From an uncultured Sphingomonadaceae bacterium (GTDB taxonomy: Bacteria > Pseudomonadota > Alphaproteobacteria > Sphingomonadales > Sphingomonadaceae): a stretch of 53,457 bases of DNA. The stretch's first letter is position 1. Each line of letters begins with the position of its first letter. The notes under the pieces were generated by a model. That model saw only the letters and a program-made list of their open reading frames with translations. It was not told the origin of the DNA and searched no databases. The DNA lies in NCBI GenBank assembly GCA_946479505.1, contig CAMLGC010000015.1:1-53457 (forward strand). The letters are read 5' to 3'. Made by a program: the position numbers and the translations under genes. Shown here one piece after another: positions 7,153 through 14,938 of the stretch.

Positions 7153-9642
7153 CTACTTCCCACCTCCGTAGAGCTGTCGCGCGGCGAGGACGAGGAACAT
7201 GTAGTTGGTGGCGCCGCCGCCCATCACATATTCGGTCTGCTGCCAGAAAAAAGGCCAGCGCTTGAGCTCGGGCAGATCGGGGCGGATGAGCGCGGTGCCC
7301 GAAATGACGCCGCCTGGAATATAGCTCCAGTCGGCGCGGTTGACGCCATAGGCGACGGTCGCCGAGTGCGCGCCCACGCCCGAGGCGAACGAGGCGGTGT
7401 TGTCGCCGGGATGGACGCCGAGCACGAAATCGAGCGCGTTGACATAGGCGGTCGCAGGCACGAGCGCGGGCCAGCCCTTGTGCAGGAAATACTGCTTCAC
7501 GCCGAATTCCTGGATCGTCCAGCCCGCGCCCCAGATGTCGGGTTTGTAGGGGACGCCATAAGGCGAATCGGCTTCTGCGCTGGCGGCGAGCGTCGCCTGA
7601 TAACCGACGACCGCGTCGTGGACGGCGGCGCGAAAGCCCGCGTCGGGCACGCCGGCGATGACGGGCGCGAGCACCCAGCCGGTCTTGTCGATATGCGCGA
7701 CGATCTCGGGCTGGAGTGCGACCAGGCGGCGCATCAGCACGGGATCGCGGGTGGTCTCGTAGAGCTGGGCGAGCGCGAAGACACGCGCCTCGAGATCGTC
7801 GCTGCGGTCGATCGTGTGGGCGAACACGTCTTCGGCGACCGCGAGCGCGTCGGCGGCGCGCTTGGGGCGCACCGTGCGCAGCACGCGCGCGACGGTGGCG
7901 AGCTGCGCCGCCACCCGAAGCGCGCGATCGGGATTGTCCTCGGTGAAGACGAGCCGGTCGTCGGCGATCACCGGCACGCCGTTGTTGAACGCGCCGAGCC
8001 CGTCGACCGGTTTGCCCGCCACATTGTCGGTGCCGTTCGCGGCCTCGCCGAGCAGCACATATTGATGGAGCGTCGGATCCTGGATGCCGCGATAAAGCCG
8101 GCCGAGCGCGTGATAGCCGCCGAGCACCGACAGCAGCCCGTGCTCGATCTGCTGGATCGCGTCGTTGATCCCGTCGGGCTGGTGGATCAGCGTGAGCTTC
8201 TTCGCTTCGTCGATCGTCGTCGCGTCGTAATCGAGGCCGAATTGCTCGATGCTCTCGGCGAGCATCCAGATCGTTCCCATCTGCGATTCGATGCGCAGAT
8301 CATAGTCGCCCGCGTCGTGCCACCCGCCCGCATTCAGCCCGGGCACGTGTTCGAGCGGCTTGAAGCGGGTGAGCGTCGATGGCCCCTGCGCATAGCCGTC
8401 AAAATGGGTGAGATTGGCCGGCGCCATCAGCGCATCGTCGATGTGATCGAGCCCGTGCCAGACGCGGAATTTCTCCTCGACGCGCATGTGACACATCTGG
8501 ACCGGCAGGAAGGTGTCGAGCGTCGGCTGCCACGCATGGCGATCATAGACGTCGGCGGCGATGCGGAAGGGTTGCGATACTTTGCCGCGATAGCCGATCT
8601 GATACATTCCGGGGGCGCGCACGTCGGAGAAATCCCACGTCGCATAGCGATAGCGCAGGAAATCGCCCCAATGTTCGGGCGTGCTGCTCGCCACCTCGGT
8701 TCGACCGTCCGGCGCGAGGCGGTAGAGCGTGACCTCGCCGCCTTCGGTGTCGGCGGGATCGAGCTCGATCACCGCGCGCTTGGGCTGGGCGGGAGCATAG
8801 CCGAGCTGCGAGACCTGGATCACCGGATCACGGACCCAACCGTCGACGACATTGGGCGTCACCACCCATTCGATCGCGCGCATATCCGCGCCCGCGGGGA
8901 CCGTCTCGCGGACGATGAACCAGCCGTTGTTCTGGTTGCCGCGCCCGTCGAGCAGCGTCAGCGCGCCGGTACGGCTCGCGATGGTCATCCGCTGGCGTTC
9001 CGCGCCGGGGGCGACGACGAGCGTGCGCCCCCGCGCGAGCGGCGCGGCGATCGTCTCGCCGGCGGCGTAGGTCGTCATCGGGCCGTTGGCCTGGCGCGGG
9101 AAGATGCCCGCCGCGCCAGCCATCAGCCATGCCTTGCCGAACAGATCGCCTGGAAACAGCTCTAGGTTGAAGCCAACCTTGCCGACGAATTCGGGCGGGA
9201 GCGGCTGATCCAGATCGACGCGGATTCGGAAGCTGTCGCCCGCCTCGGGGGTGACACTCACCCGATAATCGAGATCGAGATCGGGATAGACGATCGGGTT
9301 GAAGCCGGTGCGGTTCTTCGACGGATCGGGGTAGGCGAGGCGCTGGGTGATCGTCTGGTGCGCGCGATCGATGGTGCGCGTCAGCGTCGCGGGCATCGGC
9401 GACCATTGGCCGGGCGAGGCTTCGAGCCTGAGATCGCCGTTCGCTGCGACACGCACCCCGTGCTGGACAATGGTGACGCCGGTCTGGTGGCCGTCGGGAT
9501 AATAGTCGCTGAACACCATCACATTGAGCCCGGGCTCGGCGAAATAGCCGCGCTCGTTGAGGTGGAGATTGGGCGCGTCGGCGCTGGCCCCCATCAGCGC
9601 TGCGCCCGCGAGCAATGCGGCGATGATGCGAGCGACCTTCAT
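7153..9642 (-). CDS. Glycoside hydrolase family 9 enzyme (endo/exo-beta-glucanase)
   Basis: 829-aa exported enzyme: signal peptide 1-21 (LLAGAALMGASADA), an extra N-terminal beta-rich region (about 25-265), an Ig-like CelD_N domain (about 275-360, SQLGYAPAQPKRAVIEL) and the GH9 (alpha/alpha)6 barrel. Catalytic features seen: GGWHDAGDYD (Asp 443/446), the LGVHPGDNTASFASGVGAHS region, and the general-acid Glu in QQTEYV (about 804). GH9 enzymes hydrolyse beta-1,4-glucans with inversion. Last gene of the TonB receptor-GH3-GH9-GH9 unit, 16 bp behind its paralogue; GGAGAGGGGGC precedes the ATG. Substrate is probably a cellulose-like or mixed-linkage glucan; other beta-glycans are not excluded. Confidence 0.85.
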   Translation of the reverse strand: MKVARIIAALLAGAALMGASADAPNLHLNERGYFAEPGLNVMVFSDYYPDGHQTGVTIVQHGVRVAANGDLRLEASPGQWSPMPATLTRTIDRAHQTITQRLAYPDPSKNRTGFNPIVYPDLDLDYRVSVTPEAGDSFRIRVDLDQPLPPEFVGKVGFNLELFPGDLFGKAWLMAGAAGIFPRQANGPMTTYAAGETIAAPLARGRTLVVAPGAERQRMTIASRTGALTLLDGRGNQNNGWFIVRETVPAGADMRAIEWVVTPNVVDGWVRDPVIQVSQLGYAPAQPKRAVIELDPADTEGGEVTLYRLAPDGRTEVASSTPEHWGDFLRYRYATWDFSDVRAPGMYQIGYRGKVSQPFRIAADVYDRHAWQPTLDTFLPVQMCHMRVEEKFRVWHGLDHIDDALMAPANLTHFDGYAQGPSTLTRFKPLEHVPGLNAGGWHDAGDYDLRIESQMGTIWMLAESIEQFGLDYDATTIDEAKKLTLIHQPDGINDAIQQIEHGLLSVLGGYHALGRLYRGIQDPTLHQYVLLGEAANGTDNVAGKPVDGLGAFNNGVPVIADDRLVFTEDNPDRALRVAAQLATVARVLRTVRPKRAADALAVAEDVFAHTIDRSDDLEARVFALAQLYETTRDPVLMRRLVALQPEIVAHIDKTGWVLAPVIAGVPDAGFRAAVHDAVVGYQATLAASAEADSPYGVPYKPDIWGAGWTIQEFGVKQYFLHKGWPALVPATAYVNALDFVLGVHPGDNTASFASGVGAHSATVAYGVNRADWSYIPGGVISGTALIRPDLPELKRWPFFWQQTEYVMGGGATNYMFLVLAARQLYGGGK

Positions 9643-9658
9643 GCCCCCTCTCCTCCCG

Positions 9659-12187
9659 TTACTTCTTCAGCAGCGCGTCGGCGGCGTTGACCAGCTCGAT
9701 GAACGCCGAGCCTTCGGGGATGACATATTCGTTTTCGCCCCAGAAGAACGGCCAATCCTCGTGATTTTCCGGGAAGTCCGGCTTGACGATCAGAACCCCC
9801 GGCACGACCCCGCCCGCGATGAAGCTGAAATCGGCGCGGTTGTTGCCGTAGGCGACCTCCTTCGAGCGCGTGCCGACGCCCGAGACGAACGAGATGTCCG
9901 AGCCGGGATGGTTGCCGAGCAGAAAAGCGAGGCTGCGGAACACCGCGTCCGGCTTCACGATCCCGGGAAAAGCCTCGTGCAGCGCATAGGCGGTGAGGCC
10001 GTATTCGAGCACCGTGCCGCTGCCCGCCCAGCCGCCCGTCGTCACGGGGACGCCATAGGGATTGGCGGCGGCGATCTTCTCGGCCTGAGCGGCCCAGGCG
10101 CGCACCGCAGGCTCCATCGCCGCGCGATAGCTGGGCGGCATGTGGGGGATTGCGGCGGTGGCCGTGACGGCGTTGGGGGCGAAATGCTCGGCGATCCTGG
10201 GCCAGAGCGCGGTCACCGCCTCGGCGTAGCGGGTATCGCCGGTCGCCTCGAGCAGTTCGACCGCGGCGGCGAAGCTCTCCGCCTCCAGCGGCCCGCCGGT
10301 GGTGTTGCCGTGGCGGAAGAGATCGGGCGCGTGGCTCTGCTCCTCGGTCCAGATGCGCGTCGCGATCCCGAGCGCCTTGGCCGCGAGCGGCTCGTCGAAG
10401 CCTTCGAGCGCGCGCGCCGCCGCGGCGAGCCCGGCGATCGAACCGTAATTGAGCGCGGAGGACTTGCTGGTGAACGCCCAGCGATCGTCGGGGGTGCCGC
10501 TGCGGTTCCCCTCCACCTCGTAGAGCGCGAGCGCGGGATCGTAGATCTTGCCGTCGGTCTTGGAGGCGGCGTCGCCGAGATGGGTGTATTGCCCGACGTC
10601 GGGCGCGACGATGCCGTTGATCGCATGGCCCACGGCGTCGAATTGCGCGACGAGCTGGAGCGTGCCGTGGCGGATCTGCTGGAGCAGGTCGGGCGCGCCG
10701 TCGGGCACGTGCATTTCGGTGCGGCGGGTCGCCTCGTCGATGCTGGCGGTGTCGCGGGTGAGATGGAACGCCTCCCAGCTCCGCACCATCGAGCGGATGA
10801 CGGCGTATTGCGATTGCGTGCGGATGTCGAAATCGCCCGCGTCGAACCAGCCGCCGACGTTGAGGCCGGGAATGTGCTCGCCCGCCGAAAAGCGCGTGTC
10901 GGTGGTGGGGCCCTGCGCGTAGAGATCGAGATGCTCGTGGTCGGGCGGGGCCTGGCGCGCGTCGTCGCGATGCGCCTCGCCGTGCCAGACGCGGTAGCCC
11001 TCGTTGACGAACATGTGATCCATCGCAACGGGGAAATAGACGTCGAGCGTCGGGCGCCAGGCATCGGCGTAGAGCCCCTCGGCGATGCGGAAGGGCGCGG
11101 TGCGCGTGTTGCCATAAGCGAGGACGTAGATGCCGGGCGTCCGGATATCGCTGAAATCGAAGCGCAGATAATGGTAGCGCAGGTACTCGCCCCAATCGGC
11201 GGCGGCGGCCTGCTTCGCGATTGTCTCGCCCCCTTCGGCGCCGACGCGCAGCAGGCGGGCGGACGGGCGGCGGGTGTCGGCGCGGTCCAGCTCGATCGTT
11301 GCGATCTTGGTCTGGGCGGGCGCATAGCCGAGCTGCGAATGGCCGATCGCGGGCGGGCGCAGCCAGCCGGGAACGGCGGTGGCGGCGAGCGTCCAGGTGA
11401 GCACCGTGCCGGTCTTGTCGCCGGGCAGCAGCGAGCGCAGCACGAACCAGCCGTTCTGCGCCTGGTTGCGGCCGTCATAGAGCGCGATCGGCACGCCCGC
11501 CGACGCGACGCGGACGCGGCGCGCGGGGTCGGCGGGTGCGAGGACGAAGCACTGCGCCTGCGCGGTCGGGAGCGGCTCGGCGCCGGGACCATGGCTGCGG
11601 CCGCTCGCGGCGTTGCGCTCGGGCGTCGGCGCCATTGCGCTTGCGGGGTGGAGCGGAAAGAGGCCGGGGCGGCTGCCGGCGAGGAAGGTCTTGTGGAAAT
11701 ACGCGGCGGGGAGGAATTCGAGGTTGAGCCCGGCCTTGCCGACGAGCGCCTCGGGCAAAGCCTTGGGCAGTTCGACGCTGAGCTCGAGCGCATCACCCTT
11801 GGGGACAGCGCGGATCAAGTAGCGAAAATCGTGCTCGGGATATTCGAGCGTTGCGGTGATCGCGCCGGTCGCCGGATCGACCTTGCGATCGACCAGCCGA
11901 CCGATCGGATCCCATTGACCGGGCGTCGGCGAAAGGCGCACGTCGCCATTGGTGGCGATGCGCTCGCCCTGCTGGATCAGCTCGACGCCGCTGATCTTGG
12001 CGTCGGCGAAAAGGCCGTCATACCAGTTGCTGAAGACCAGCCAGTTGACCGCGGGCGCGGCGTAAACCCCCGTATCGGTCAGCACGAGCGGGGTTTCGCG
12101 CGGGGCCGGCACCTGCTGCGCCAGCGCCGGAACCGCGGTGAACGCCGCGACTGCGAGCGCACCCCATGCCAAAGATCGTGATCGCAC
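9659..12187 (-). CDS. Glycoside hydrolase family 9 enzyme, second paralogue
   Basis: 842 aa, with signal peptide ending near AVPALAQQ (1-24). It has the same architecture as the downstream gene: N-terminal beta domain, CelD_N Ig-like domain with SQLGYAPAQTKIATIEL, then the GH9 barrel with GGWFDAGDFD, SGVGTRSKEVAYGNNRADFS and the terminal catalytic Glu in GENEYVIPE (about 820). The two proteins differ widely outside motifs, so the duplication is old and specificities may differ. The FDAGDFD variant still keeps both catalytic-base aspartates. It lies 30 bp after the GH3 gene in the same direction. Probably periplasmic or surface-anchored, acting on oligosaccharides brought in by the TonB receptor. 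Confidence 0.85.
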   Translation of the reverse strand: MRSRSLAWGALAVAAFTAVPALAQQVPAPRETPLVLTDTGVYAAPAVNWLVFSNWYDGLFADAKISGVELIQQGERIATNGDVRLSPTPGQWDPIGRLVDRKVDPATGAITATLEYPEHDFRYLIRAVPKGDALELSVELPKALPEALVGKAGLNLEFLPAAYFHKTFLAGSRPGLFPLHPASAMAPTPERNAASGRSHGPGAEPLPTAQAQCFVLAPADPARRVRVASAGVPIALYDGRNQAQNGWFVLRSLLPGDKTGTVLTWTLAATAVPGWLRPPAIGHSQLGYAPAQTKIATIELDRADTRRPSARLLRVGAEGGETIAKQAAAADWGEYLRYHYLRFDFSDIRTPGIYVLAYGNTRTAPFRIAEGLYADAWRPTLDVYFPVAMDHMFVNEGYRVWHGEAHRDDARQAPPDHEHLDLYAQGPTTDTRFSAGEHIPGLNVGGWFDAGDFDIRTQSQYAVIRSMVRSWEAFHLTRDTASIDEATRRTEMHVPDGAPDLLQQIRHGTLQLVAQFDAVGHAINGIVAPDVGQYTHLGDAASKTDGKIYDPALALYEVEGNRSGTPDDRWAFTSKSSALNYGSIAGLAAAARALEGFDEPLAAKALGIATRIWTEEQSHAPDLFRHGNTTGGPLEAESFAAAVELLEATGDTRYAEAVTALWPRIAEHFAPNAVTATAAIPHMPPSYRAAMEPAVRAWAAQAEKIAAANPYGVPVTTGGWAGSGTVLEYGLTAYALHEAFPGIVKPDAVFRSLAFLLGNHPGSDISFVSGVGTRSKEVAYGNNRADFSFIAGGVVPGVLIVKPDFPENHEDWPFFWGENEYVIPEGSAFIELVNAADALLKK

Positions 12188-12217
12188 GCTTCTCTCCTAT
12201 CGAGCCCGGTTATCGCC

Positions 12218-14857
12218 CTAGCGTGGCAGCGCCTTGTCGCCGGTCACGCGAAAGCCGCCCGATGCGCCCGGCGCGCCGGTCCCCGGCTGACCGCCCCCGA
12301 CCCACAGCCGGTAGTCGGCGGCCGAAACGCGCATCACGCCCTTTTCATCGGCGAAAGCGAGATCGCGCGGATCGAGAACGAAGGTGACGGTCTTCGCCTC
12401 GCCAGGGGCGAGATGGACGCGGCTGTAGCCTTTCAAGGAGCGGATCGGCGTGCCCGCACGGCCCGGCACAGCGAGGTAGAGCTGCGCGACCTCGTCGCCT
12501 TCGCGCTCGCCGGTGTTGCGGATCGTGGCGGTGACGGTCTGCCCCTCGCCCGCCGCGACGCTCGCCTTGTCGGTCTCCAGGTCGCCATAGGCGAACGTCG
12601 TGTAGCTGAGGCCGTGACCGAACGCATATTCGGGCGCGCCATCGAAATAGCGATAGGTGCGGTTCGCCATCGCATAATCGGTAAAGGGCGGGAGCTGGTC
12701 GGTCGAGGCGTAGAAGGTGATGGGCAGCCGCCCGCTCGGATTGACCGCGCCCGACAGGACCTCGGCGATCGCTTGCCCGCCTTTCTCGCCCGGATACCAG
12801 GCTTCGAGCACGGCGTTGGCTTTCTCGCCATCCTCGCCGAGCGCGACCGCCGAGCCGCTCTGGAGGACGATGACGACGGGCTTGCCGGTCGCTTCGAGCG
12901 CGCCGAGGAGTTGGAGCTGCGCGTCGGGAAGCGCGATGCTGGTGCGGTCGCCGCCATCGAAGCCGGGCACCTTGAGCGGCATTTCCTCGCCTTCGAGCCA
13001 CGCATTGAGCCCGACGAAGGCGACGATCACGTCCGCATCAGCCGGGGTCTTCACCGCCTGATCGCGCAAGCCAGCGAGCGGCGCTTTCCAGGTGAAGGTG
13101 ATGTCGCCGGTCGCCGCATTGTCGTGGCTGAGCTCGAGCATGAAGCTGCGCGGGCGCATGTCATCGAAGTGGACGGTCATCGGCGTGCGCGTGGCGTCGC
13201 GTTCGCTGCACGGGGCGGAGAAATGCTGCTCCGGCGCGCCTTCGATGCGGATCGCGTAGCTCTCGCTTCCGCCTGCGCCGCAGCCGCGCCGGGTTTCGAG
13301 CTGGAAGGTGTAAGCGCCCGGTGCGGGCGCAGCGATCGCGCCAGTCCAGCGCACCGAGAAACTCTTCCGATCGACCCCGTTGGCGGGATCGACACCGGCC
13401 CAGTTGGTGTCGATCTCGCTGACGGTGCGCGTCGCGACGACGGGGCCGGTGAAATCGGCGCTGTTGTAGAAGCGCGCGGTCAACCCGCCGGGAAAGGCGG
13501 TGCGCGGCACGGCCACCGGCACCTGCTCTACGAAGGGCGCGCCCTGGGCGTAGGCGATGCGATCCTTGCCGAACACGGCTCGCATCGCGTCGAGCGGGCG
13601 CACGGGCGCAGTGGGCGTGCCATTGTAATTGCCCTCGAGCGCGATCAGCGAGGTCGCGGTCGGGCCGATCACGGCGATCTTCCTGGTCTTGTCGAGCGGG
13701 AGCAGGCCGTCGTTCTTGAGCAGCACGATCGATTCGCGGGCAGCGCGCAATGCGAGCGCCCTGTGCGCCTCCGAATGGTTCTCCGAAATCGGAATCGTTG
13801 AAAACGGGACCCGCTCTGCGGGATCGAACATGCCCAGCCGGATGCGCGCGGCGAACAGGCGTTCGAGCGCCCGGTCCATCTGGGCTTCGGTAAGATAGCC
13901 CTTGGCGACCGCCTCGGGCAGGTCGAGCATCTCGTTCTTGAAATCACAGCCCGTATCGGTGCCCGCCTTGACCGCGAGCGCGGCGCCCTCGGCGTTGGTC
14001 TTCGCATTGTGGTGGCCGGTGGTAATGTCGTCGATCGCGCCGCAATCGGACGTGACGAAGCCGTCGAACCCCCAATCGTCGCGCAGGATATCCTGCATCA
14101 GCAGCGCGTTGGCGCAGGCGGCAGTACCGTAAACGGCATTGTAGGCGCACATCAAAGACGCGGCGTCACCCTGGACGACGGTGCGACGGAAGGCGGGAAG
14201 ATAGGTTTCGTAGAGGTCGCGCGGCGACGGGCTGACGTTGAATGCGTGGCGCAACGGCTCGGGGCCGCTGTGGACGGCGTAGTGTTTGGGCGTGGCGATG
14301 GCCTTGAGGTAATGCGGGTCGTCGCCCTGAAGGCCGGTGATGAACTGCGTCGCGAGCGTGCCCGTGAGATACGGGTCCTCGCCCAGCGTCTCCTGCCCGC
14401 GGCCCCAGCGCGGATCGCGGAAGATGTTGATGTTGGGCGACCAGAAGGTGAGCCCGTAATAGCGATCGTAATTATGCTCGCGCTGCGCCTGGTTGTATTT
14501 GGCGCGGCCCTCGGTGGCGATCGTCGCACCCTCGGCGTGTAAAAGATCGCGATCGAAGGTCGCCGCCATGCCGATCGCTTGCGGAAAGACGGTCGCCTCG
14601 CCCGCGCGCGCGACGCCGTGAAGCGCCTCGTTCCAGTAATCATAGGGCGGGATGCCGAGCCGCTCGATGGCGGGCGCAGCGTTCTGCATCTGCGCGGCCT
14701 TCTCCTCGATCGTCATCCGGCTGACGAGATCGGCTGCGCGCTGGGCGACCGGGAGATCGGGATCGCGATAGGCCTGCGCGGCTGCCGACGATGCGATCGC
14801 AGCGAGCGCCAATGTCACCGCCGATGCGCCGATCACGCGAGCCCTGTGCCGCTTCAT
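12218..14857 (-). CDS. Glycoside hydrolase family 3 enzyme with PA14 insert (beta-glucosidase/beta-xylosidase)
   Basis: 879 aa from ATG 14857, chosen for GAGAGGAAGC upstream and because it begins a clean signal peptide (cut near SSAAAQA, 1-28); an upstream in-frame ATG at 14908 is less likely. The GH3 N-domain carries YDYWNEALHGV, the KHY motif (about 191-193) and the nucleophile in VTSDCGAIDD (Asp 271). The C-domain is split by a PA14 domain (about 455-592, TARFYNSADFTG), and a fibronectin-III-like domain ends the protein. WNEALHGV is common in beta-xylosidase-type GH3s, while PA14 inserts occur in beta-glucosidases, so release of glucose or xylose from short oligosaccharides is predicted. 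An operator-like palindrome lies 57 bp upstream. Confidence 0.88.
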   Translation of the reverse strand: MKRHRARVIGASAVTLALAAIASSAAAQAYRDPDLPVAQRAADLVSRMTIEEKAAQMQNAAPAIERLGIPPYDYWNEALHGVARAGEATVFPQAIGMAATFDRDLLHAEGATIATEGRAKYNQAQREHNYDRYYGLTFWSPNINIFRDPRWGRGQETLGEDPYLTGTLATQFITGLQGDDPHYLKAIATPKHYAVHSGPEPLRHAFNVSPSPRDLYETYLPAFRRTVVQGDAASLMCAYNAVYGTAACANALLMQDILRDDWGFDGFVTSDCGAIDDITTGHHNAKTNAEGAALAVKAGTDTGCDFKNEMLDLPEAVAKGYLTEAQMDRALERLFAARIRLGMFDPAERVPFSTIPISENHSEAHRALALRAARESIVLLKNDGLLPLDKTRKIAVIGPTATSLIALEGNYNGTPTAPVRPLDAMRAVFGKDRIAYAQGAPFVEQVPVAVPRTAFPGGLTARFYNSADFTGPVVATRTVSEIDTNWAGVDPANGVDRKSFSVRWTGAIAAPAPGAYTFQLETRRGCGAGGSESYAIRIEGAPEQHFSAPCSERDATRTPMTVHFDDMRPRSFMLELSHDNAATGDITFTWKAPLAGLRDQAVKTPADADVIVAFVGLNAWLEGEEMPLKVPGFDGGDRTSIALPDAQLQLLGALEATGKPVVIVLQSGSAVALGEDGEKANAVLEAWYPGEKGGQAIAEVLSGAVNPSGRLPITFYASTDQLPPFTDYAMANRTYRYFDGAPEYAFGHGLSYTTFAYGDLETDKASVAAGEGQTVTATIRNTGEREGDEVAQLYLAVPGRAGTPIRSLKGYSRVHLAPGEAKTVTFVLDPRDLAFADEKGVMRVSAADYRLWVGGGQPGTGAPGASGGFRVTGDKALPR

Positions 14858-14914
14858 GCTTCCTCTCCCGATTATCGCGAGCGAGTGTGTGCCGAAGCGG
14901 TCGCGCAAGTCAAT

Positions 14915-14924
14915 GTAGCGCTAC
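14915..14924. promoter_or_regulatory. LacI-type operator candidate upstream of GH3
   Basis: Perfect palindrome GTAGCGCTAC inside AATGTAGCGCTACCAT, in the 81-bp gap between the TonB receptor and GH3. The TGGTAGCGCTACCA type of site is bound by LacI-family sugar regulators in Caulobacter and xanthomonads. Related sites occur at 17917 and 40977. No lacI-type gene is in the window. Confidence 0.5.
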
Positions 14925-14938
14925 CATAAGAAAGATGG

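Noticed and set aside
7132..12181. Long plus-strand frames opposite the two GH9 genes (677 and 874 aa)
   Set aside because: Antisense shadows; the GH9 motifs and signal peptides are on the minus strand.
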